The translations under genes were made by a program, and so were the position numbers. 16,687 nucleotides of DNA, from NCBI GenBank assembly GCA_045535815.1, contig JAZSMJ010000083.1:1-16687 (forward strand), written 5' to 3'. Origin of the DNA: JAZSMJ01 sp045535815 (GTDB lineage: Bacteria; Bacillota; Clostridia; Oscillospirales; CAG-272). Positions 12,801-16,687 of the stretch are shown here, piece after piece; the stretch's first letter is position 1, and each line of letters begins with the position of its first letter. The notes beneath the pieces are model-generated. The model was not told the origin of the DNA and did not search any database. It saw only the letters and a program-made list of their open reading frames with translations.

Positions 12801-15197
12801 CCACCAATAACAATTATATATTTTTGTATTGGTAATTTTATTTACAAGCGCAAAATGAATGTCATAATTATTCCCAATTAATCCGTCAGATGCTATATAT
12901 CTGTAATATATATATTTGTAATTCTGCACAAGCATACAGTGATCTATAATATCAATAAATTTTTCATTGGCGTTCGAACCGCTGATTTTATCATAGAACA
13001 TCGGGTTGATGATATTGCAGTATTTCAATGTCTCAACACCGGTGCCAAATATATTGACTGCAAACTGTTCAAAGCCTGCTCCGGGGTACATTTCGATAGG
13101 CGCTTCCTCTGTGCCGATAGCATTGAAGGTACCTTCGTTATCGATATATACTATGCTCTTCGTGCCGTATGCATCCTCAAAATCAGTTGACCAGAACTGT
13201 ATCTTGGTGCCGGGCTCAATGGTAAGGGTCACGCCCTCCGGAATATAGATCGCATTTTCAATTATCCAGAGGTAGTCGTTTGTGAGGGTTGTATCCTCAT
13301 ATATGGTACCGCTGATTCCTCTTCCCGACTGAACACGGAAGGTATATTCACTATCGTCGGTATAGATCGTTTTGTCCGACGCATCGCTTCCGTTAACGGT
13401 CGTGACCGTGATATTGATGCATATCTGCGCATCGTTTGGAGTTTCGGGAGAAACGGTGAATTTAATGGGATTGTTTACGCCGACGATAAAGGTATCGTCA
13501 TATACCCACCCGTTATTTACCTCCGCAAACGTGCCTGCAGGCTGAAGCGTTATCTCATCGGTAATAAAGCTTATATAGGGATTGGCAACGCCTCCGACGG
13601 AGATGGCGTCCGCACGAACGGTAATATCACCGGTCTGTCCCCACTGATTACGTATAAGAACTCCGAGATCAACGGTTTCACCTGCTTCAATAATAGCATC
13701 ACCGTCATTTATTCCGTTTGCATCGCCTACGTTATCCATAAGGAAGCTGTCCTTAACGGTAATGTTCGGCTTGGGATAATTTACGATACTGTCGTAAATA
13801 TTGAGCGCAGGATAAAAATATATTTCATCCTTTGATTCATAGAAGGTAGTGGCATTGGTTGCAGAGGTAAGCTGTCCCATAATAAAACGGGATGAATACA
13901 TAGCATTATCACTGTAATGGCTTCTGATTATAGCTGCCGCCGCAGAAACGAAGGGCGCTGCCATAGACGTTCCGTTCCACACACCGTAGCGGTTTCCGGG
14001 AAGCGTTGAATAAATGCCCGTTCCGGGGGCGGTCATCTCATACTCTGCGTTTTTATTGATTGCATAGTCCCAGTTTGAGAAGGATGCAAGCTTGCCGTTG
14101 CTGTCGGTTGCCATTACGCCTATTACGTAAGAATAACCGGCAGGATATATATCTGCACGTTTGGGATAAAGATCAGAGGGTGCATCGGTAGTCGGAATTC
14201 CGTCATTACCTGCAGATGCAACGAGAACACAGTCAGAGAAGGCATTCTCGAGAGCAGATTCTATAAGATATGATTTGGCAGTTCCACCAAATGACATATT
14301 GATAACGTCTGCGCCCATCATATGAGCGTAGTTTATGGCCTTTGCTATGTTCACAGAAGCAAAAGTGCCGGTAGAATATCCTGCTTTTATGGCCATTATT
14401 TTTGAGCCGTAAGCAAGACCTACTCCGCCAACTCCGTTAGATGACATCGCAAGAATACCGGCAACGTGCGTGCCGTGTCCGTTATCGTCCATCGGGTTGC
14501 CAGCCTTTACACCGGTTGCAGTGACATCTATACCGTGAATATCGTCTATGTATCCGTTTCCGTCATCGTCGACTCCCGTCTTACCGTACAGCTCGGAAAC
14601 GTTTACCCACATACTCGAAGCGAGGTCCTCGTGGGTGTAGTCAACACCCGTATCGATAACGGCAATGACCGTGCCTTCGCCGGGAAGAGTATCGTTGTGC
14701 TTAAAATACTCCTTCCACCAATATTTTCCGTCCTTTTTACTGAGCTCCTCATAAACCCAGTCCTTTTTCTTTTCTGCTTCGGTCGGTTCACCGTAATTGT
14801 CTGCAGTATAGATATACTCGGGCTCGGCAAACACAACGCCATCAAGTGCACATAGTGCAGTTATGACCGCGCCTATATCCTCGGAGGTATAGCCCTTGTA
14901 CCAGACCTCTTCATTTTTACCGATAGATACTGCATCGCCGTTTTCATTTGTGAATACAGGCTCTGCTACAGTTACACCGATAGCCTTTACTGCCTCTGAA
15001 ACCTCATCAAGTGACACGTCTGCATCAAGTGCAAAAAGCACGGTGTTTTCGGCATATTCGCCTTCAATCTCACTCTCTGCGGTTATTGCCTCGGGCATTT
15101 CCGCAGCATCAAAAGAGACGTCTTCTTCTGCCCACATTGGTGTCATCATAGCAATGAACATACTTACTGTGAGCAACATACTGATCAGTCTTTTCAT
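9858..15197 (-). CDS. Secreted multidomain subtilisin-like (S8) protease with dockerin
   Basis: An exported serine endopeptidase of 1779 residues. The ATG at 15197 is chosen because GGAGG (15206-15210) lies 8 nt upstream and a signal peptide (1-23, ending MWA) follows directly. In order: propeptide (about 45-135); S8 catalytic domain (about 170-470) with Asp182 in VIDTG, His241 in GHGTHVAG, oxyanion Asn331 and Ser411 in GTSMAAP; a beta-sandwich segment; parallel beta-helix-like repeats (about 620-855); a C-type-lectin-like domain (865-986); beta-helix remainder; Big_5-like Ig domain (about 1090-1210); FN3 (about 1215-1305); Ig-like (about 1305-1405); IPT/TIG (about 1410-1495); cohesin-like domain (about 1500-1625); dockerin (about 1680-1735). 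Dockerin repeat 2 keeps a calcium loop (1709-1720); repeat 1 has lost its acidic ligands. It lies 23 nt after the SLH anchor gene. The substrate is unknown. Confidence 0.95.
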   Translation of the reverse strand: MKRLISMLLTVSMFIAMMTPMWAEEDVSFDAAEMPEAITAESEIEGEYAENTVLFALDADVSLDEVSEAVKAIGVTVAEPVFTNENGDAVSIGKNEEVWYKGYTSEDIGAVITALCALDGVVFAEPEYIYTADNYGEPTEAEKKKDWVYEELSKKDGKYWWKEYFKHNDTLPGEGTVIAVIDTGVDYTHEDLASSMWVNVSELYGKTGVDDDGNGYIDDIHGIDVTATGVKAGNPMDDNGHGTHVAGILAMSSNGVGGVGLAYGSKIMAIKAGYSTGTFASVNIAKAINYAHMMGADVINMSFGGTAKSYLIESALENAFSDCVLVASAGNDGIPTTDAPSDLYPKRADIYPAGYSYVIGVMATDSNGKLASFSNWDYAINKNAEYEMTAPGTGIYSTLPGNRYGVWNGTSMAAPFVSAAAAIIRSHYSDNAMYSSRFIMGQLTSATNATTFYESKDEIYFYPALNIYDSIVNYPKPNITVKDSFLMDNVGDANGINDGDAIIEAGETVDLGVLIRNQWGQTGDITVRADAISVGGVANPYISFITDEITLQPAGTFAEVNNGWVYDDTFIVGVNNPIKFTVSPETPNDAQICINITVTTVNGSDASDKTIYTDDSEYTFRVQSGRGISGTIYEDTTLTNDYLWIIENAIYIPEGVTLTIEPGTKIQFWSTDFEDAYGTKSIVYIDNEGTFNAIGTEEAPIEMYPGAGFEQFAVNIFGTGVETLKYCNIINPMFYDKISGSNANEKFIDIIDHCMLVQNYKYIYYRYIASDGLIGNNYDIHFALVNKITNTKIYNCYWWHASHLNVNCIQNCLFDSCRLEIRPLGSDAVISQNNVFMSVSDLNTGVADYGYWKDYSKAISLNLIHSIQTYDGASSKYVSVSLKDYTTYSIYYDCLAAVARSLGGTLASINDAEEEAFILKYGDSWIGYRYDYSTGEYKWDDGSSYEIDVHEYNGKPYTRIAYLIVDGVGKKLFVEDWSIQKMILELPATLSDEQIKNGIKGFDYSGWLAEYVKTLDENSNNAIINPVLNNDPNTWARFEANAHNSSNYPNYAMNNYWGTENEMLINKMIVDADDHPGIYQDIVHQPILTLESESLSDIYPFVTKVYLTDSYGNIVSNVSPGEEYSVHVHFNRDMDTSVQPSVSYGPATPYTDYAVQGSFVSNREWVGTTKISPILTSGTMYFRTLGGVAADDNWLECGEDVLRFSFNVAETGALAMMLHANGGANKIELSWAQNDYDVLAGYNIYRSTQETGGFTKINTTILTGNEYTDTDVLPGVIYYYYFKVVNTDGNEEDGESNIASAAPIDNIFPTLKHTPVTAAKAGSQITVSATASDNIEVAAVTLYYRNPGDAQFTAQAMTVSSTSNLYVATIPAASVIAAGVEYYVTAADADGNVRYSGTAQLPHAIEVNSSAYISGITPSKISIEGGNTVTILGGNFSEGMILKVGSAVIEEYSLLGNGQITFIAPAMPSGSYAVSITTESGAIAASPTALSYTDSSSIAQIPTDITMTSGVPYVIPFYATSNSQIVSLHAELDLPYSDFTAVKAVKADENANFQLDYTYSGGILRVGCIGVSDINTSGEALFNIIVTPRVTEDKQYQLTLHDVSFNGVAVNTVISANAVLKASYVIDASVKYYADSSVPVSGVTITASGASAVTDETGSTSITVAQQLVTVSASRQVAAHAITAYDASLVLQSAIGKITLNEYQLIAADVDGNNAVNEYDAALILQMAVRKIDVFPSGAAWIFAPSSIDKTLSTTSVNMVSFVAISVGDVDGSYRGDGE
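9868..9873 (-). promoter_or_regulatory. Shine-Dalgarno site deciding the GTG start of the dockerin protein
   Basis: AGGTGA (as AGAGGTGA, 9875-9868 on the minus strand) lies inside the last codons of the protease gene, 6 nt before the GTG at 9861. No ATG precedes the signal peptide in this frame. Together with the four-base GTGA stop/start overlap, this supports a GTG start and translational coupling to the protease. Confidence 0.75.
12240..12605 (-). other. C-type-lectin-like domain embedded in the protease
   Basis: Residues about 865-986 of the protease read as a C-type lectin fold inserted between beta-helix segments. Landmarks in order: SIYYDCLAAVARSLGGTLAS, corresponding to the family's aromatic/helix/GGxL region; INDAEEEAFILK, corresponding to its E-rich second helix; the WIGY motif at the start of the core strands; YKWDDGSSYE, corresponding to the W-x-W-x-DG turn; FVEDWS; and a final ILELP, corresponding to the usual Y-I-C-E motif. 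Most disulphide cysteines are missing, as is common in bacterial versions. Such folds bind sugars or proteins, so it may present the substrate to the protease. Ligand unknown. Confidence 0.7.
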
Positions 15198-15220
15198 TTT
15201 AAAGTCCTCCAAAGAATTAT

Positions 15221-16453
15221 TTAATCGATATTTTTAATATAACGTACGATAATAGTGGAAAGCTGTGCTCTTGTGGCATTTGCTTTCGGTGCAAGACGGT
15301 TTCCGTCCATGCCTGCAATAATAGCTTTTTCGATTGCCCAGTTGAAAGCATCAACTGCATAATCGGAAACATCCGAGCTGTCCTTGAATGCGGTTATTGC
15401 ATCTTGTGCACTCGGGCATTTTGCATATCGGTATAGAATTGTCATTGCCTGCTCTCGCGTGATTGTTCCGTTTGGATCAAATTCAGTTGCGGAAATGCCG
15501 TTAATATAGCCATTTTCATATGCCCATGATACCGGATCGTAAAACCAATCGCCATCTTCAACGTCCGAAAACGGCGCTGCCTTCGACGGCTTAGGCTTAT
15601 TTTCCATATTCCAAAGCAAAGTAGTAAACTCTGCTCGGGTCATTTCTTTATCCGGCAAAAATCTACCGTCTGTATATCCGCTTACTATACCGAGCTTTAC
15701 TGCTTCAGCTATATAATCCTTAGCCCAATGCAATTCTCCGACATCGGAAAATGTCTTTGGTGGTTCGGCAGTAGCAGGAGGCTGTTCTTCGGTATCACTC
15801 TCGCCTACATCATTCACGGTATCCTCAGGCAAAGGTATCACTGTTGGCTCTTCATTTGTTCCACTACCGTTCGGTAAGGGAATCACAATCGGTTTTGTGT
15901 TATTTTCCGGATTTTCCGGCAAAGGTATCACAACAGGAGCATCATTTTGCTCTTGATCGTTCGTCGGCGGTATGACGATAGGATCGTCGGGGCTATAGCC
16001 GTAGTTATTATTTATCTCAACGGTACAATCGACTTCTCTTCCGTCACTTGTACGCATTTCCACGAGTTTAAATTCAAACTCGGGATCGCCCCCCGTAATT
16101 TTTTCAAACACAAAAGTAGCAATAATGCCGTTTGCATTCGTATCTGATATACCTGCCACCGAAAGTATTGCGCTCTTTTGCGCACCTCCGGCGTCCGGAT
16201 TTGTATCCGTAAGCATTCCCTTGACGGCATCACCCGGTATAACCTTTATGCAATCCATAACAGACGAATTGTAAAACAACTCAAGCTGTACAGACGCAAA
16301 TCCGGGGTTATCTGATATACTTACCATAATATGATATTGACCGTCAACCAGAGCCGCTTTTTCAGGTATACTGACAGTAAGCTCAGGAGAGGTGGCATAA
16401 ATATTCAAAGCTAGCATAAATATGATAATTACTGCCACTAATTGTTTTTTCAT
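15221..16453 (-). CDS. Cell-surface anchoring scaffoldin: cohesin plus three SLH domains
   Basis: A 410-residue exported protein that should attach to the cell wall and hold dockerin-bearing partners. The signal peptide covers about 1-20 (MKKQLVAVIIIFMLALNIYA). A single cohesin-like beta sandwich (about 22-150) includes MVSISDNPGFASVQLELFYN, the later AGISDTNANGIIATFVFE strands and a GDPEFEF segment. A Pro/Asn-rich linker of four 15-residue repeats (158-217) leads to three SLH repeats (about 235-283, 295-345, 356-408), each with FSDV-like and TRAEF/TREQA/TRAQL marks. SLH domains usually bind pyruvylated secondary wall polymers. The ATG at 16453 is preferred over one three codons earlier because GGAG then lies 9 nt away. 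It is the first gene of the operon, 23 nt before the dockerin-bearing protease. The layout resembles cellulosome anchors with one cohesin and SLH repeats. Confidence 0.92.
   Translation of the reverse strand: MKKQLVAVIIIFMLALNIYATSPELTVSIPEKAALVDGQYHIMVSISDNPGFASVQLELFYNSSVMDCIKVIPGDAVKGMLTDTNPDAGGAQKSAILSVAGISDTNANGIIATFVFEKITGGDPEFEFKLVEMRTSDGREVDCTVEINNNYGYSPDDPIVIPPTNDQEQNDAPVVIPLPENPENNTKPIVIPLPNGSGTNEEPTVIPLPEDTVNDVGESDTEEQPPATAEPPKTFSDVGELHWAKDYIAEAVKLGIVSGYTDGRFLPDKEMTRAEFTTLLWNMENKPKPSKAAPFSDVEDGDWFYDPVSWAYENGYINGISATEFDPNGTITREQAMTILYRYAKCPSAQDAITAFKDSSDVSDYAVDAFNWAIEKAIIAGMDGNRLAPKANATRAQLSTIIVRYIKNID
15803..15982 (-). repeat. Four 45-nt units encoding the VIPLP linker repeats
   Basis: Four consecutive 15-residue units start with PIVIPPT, PVVIPLP, PIVIPLP and PTVIPLP, each followed by eight polar residues. 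The DNA period is exactly 45 nt; for example AAAGGTATCA recurs at 15831 and 15921. The linker separates the cohesin from the SLH repeats. The period makes copy-number variation by slippage or recombination likely between strains. Confidence 0.8.
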
Positions 16454-16506
16454 AATATACATCTCCAGATTTCGTATATGTCAAATAAAAAAATATATAC
16501 ATAATA

Positions 16507-16535
16507 ATTTTACCACTCTGTAACACTTTTGTCAA
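16507..16535 (-). promoter_or_regulatory. Strong sigma-A promoter of the cohesin-protease-dockerin operon
   Basis: On the minus strand a consensus TTGACA (16535-16530) and TAAAAT (16512-16507) are exactly 17 nt apart. Transcription would start near 16500, giving a leader of about 47 nt before the ATG at 16453. The IS30-like terminal repeat ends about 20 bp further upstream, so the promoter appears to lie just outside the element. Confidence 0.75.
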
Positions 16536-16554
16536 TGTTTTGATGTACGATGAA

Positions 16555-16575
16555 TTGTCAAACTAAGTGCAACAC
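16555..16575. repeat. Putative terminal inverted repeat of an IS30-like element
   Basis: The sequence TTGTCAAACTAAGTGCAACA (first 20 of about 21 bases) resembles ends I know from Firmicute IS30-family elements, which typically contain a GTTGCACTTAGTTTGACAAT-like string in the opposite orientation. It overlaps the transposase stop codon, as is usual in this family. The other end lies outside the window, so pairing of the two repeats cannot be checked, and the outer boundary is approximate. Confidence 0.5.
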
Positions 16576-16687
16576 TTTTTGATAGAATCTTCAAATAAAT
16601 CCAAGGGATTTTTAAAATTTAAAACTTTTTTAGGCCTGGCGTTGATCAACGCCAGGTTCTTTTTTAGGGTGGAAGGACTAACTCTTG
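16563..16687 (-). CDS. C-terminal fragment of an IS30-family transposase (5' part outside window)
   Basis: The minus strand has an open frame from the window edge to a TAG at 16563-16565, giving 41 readable codons (16685-16563). The peptide contains LALINARPKKVLNFKNPLDLF, which fits the C-terminal LNxRPRKxLxxKTPxEVF signature of IS30-family DDE transposases, and it ends IKKCCT. Only the extreme end is visible, so catalytic residues cannot be checked and the gene may be intact or broken. The stop lies inside the likely terminal repeat. The gene points toward the SLH-anchor operon, so its transcription could run into it. Confidence 0.6.
   Translation of the reverse strand, partial: RVSPSTLKKNLALINARPKKVLNFKNPLDLFEDSIKKCCT

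Noticed and set aside
15198..15212. TTG at 15212 as the protease start, adding five residues.
   Set aside because: The ribosome site GGAGG would lie within that extension. It is correctly spaced (8 nt) for the ATG at 15197, which opens directly into a signal peptide.
16454..16462. ATG at 16462 as the scaffoldin start.
   Set aside because: GGAG directly abuts it with no spacer. The ATG at 16453 has a 9-nt spacer and begins a normal signal peptide (MKKQ).
16635..16656. A 22-bp perfect palindrome followed by TTCTTTTTT on the plus strand, looking like a rho-independent terminator.
   Set aside because: It lies inside the minus-strand reading frame of the IS30-like transposase C-terminus and no plus-strand gene precedes it. 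It may still stop readthrough into the element, but I do not annotate it as a host terminator.
1..16687. CRISPR arrays, tRNA or rRNA genes, and prophage or conjugation modules.
   Set aside because: I found no regularly spaced direct repeats with unique spacers, no tRNA cloverleaf and no phage or conjugation proteins. The only mobile signature is the IS30-like end at the right edge.

Overview
The window looks like a chromosomal segment from an anaerobic Clostridia-type Firmicute, probably a gut or rumen member of the Ruminococcaceae/Oscillospirales group. Four things point there: the rimP-nusA-ylxR-ylxQ-infB gene order, strong Shine-Dalgarno sites, S-layer-homology (SLH) surface anchoring, and cohesin/dockerin modules. 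The genus cannot be fixed from sequence alone. Every gene I can support lies on the minus strand, so transcription runs from high to low coordinates.

1-3946 is a conserved housekeeping operon, rimP > nusA > ylxR > ylxQ > infB. It has a clear sigma-A promoter, and its leader can fold into a 10-bp hairpin. infB runs off the left edge. 3980-5345 is an ECF sigma factor with an overlapping membrane-bound partner. The partner's predicted outer domain holds an EF-hand-like loop. A 14-bp perfect palindrome and a structured hairpin lie upstream. 5562-5895 is a tiny two-helix membrane protein with its own promoter. 5911-8835 is a cytoplasmic GH2 beta-galactosidase with its own promoter.

8886-16535 is the most interesting part, a three-gene operon with a strong promoter and a terminator at its end. 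The first gene encodes an exported cohesin plus three SLH repeats, which is a cell-wall anchor. The second encodes an exported 1779-residue multidomain subtilisin-like protease. That protease carries an embedded C-type-lectin-like domain, FN3, Ig-like, IPT/TIG and cohesin-like modules, and a C-terminal dockerin. The third encodes a small exported dockerin protein, translationally coupled to the protease by a GTGA overlap. Together they read as a self-contained, cell-surface, cellulosome-style proteolytic assembly. Binding specificity is inference.

16555-16687 holds what appears to be the 3' end and terminal repeat of an IS30-like insertion sequence. It ends about 20 bp upstream of the surface operon's -35 box. 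The longest stretch without a gene is about 200 bases, at 5346-5561.
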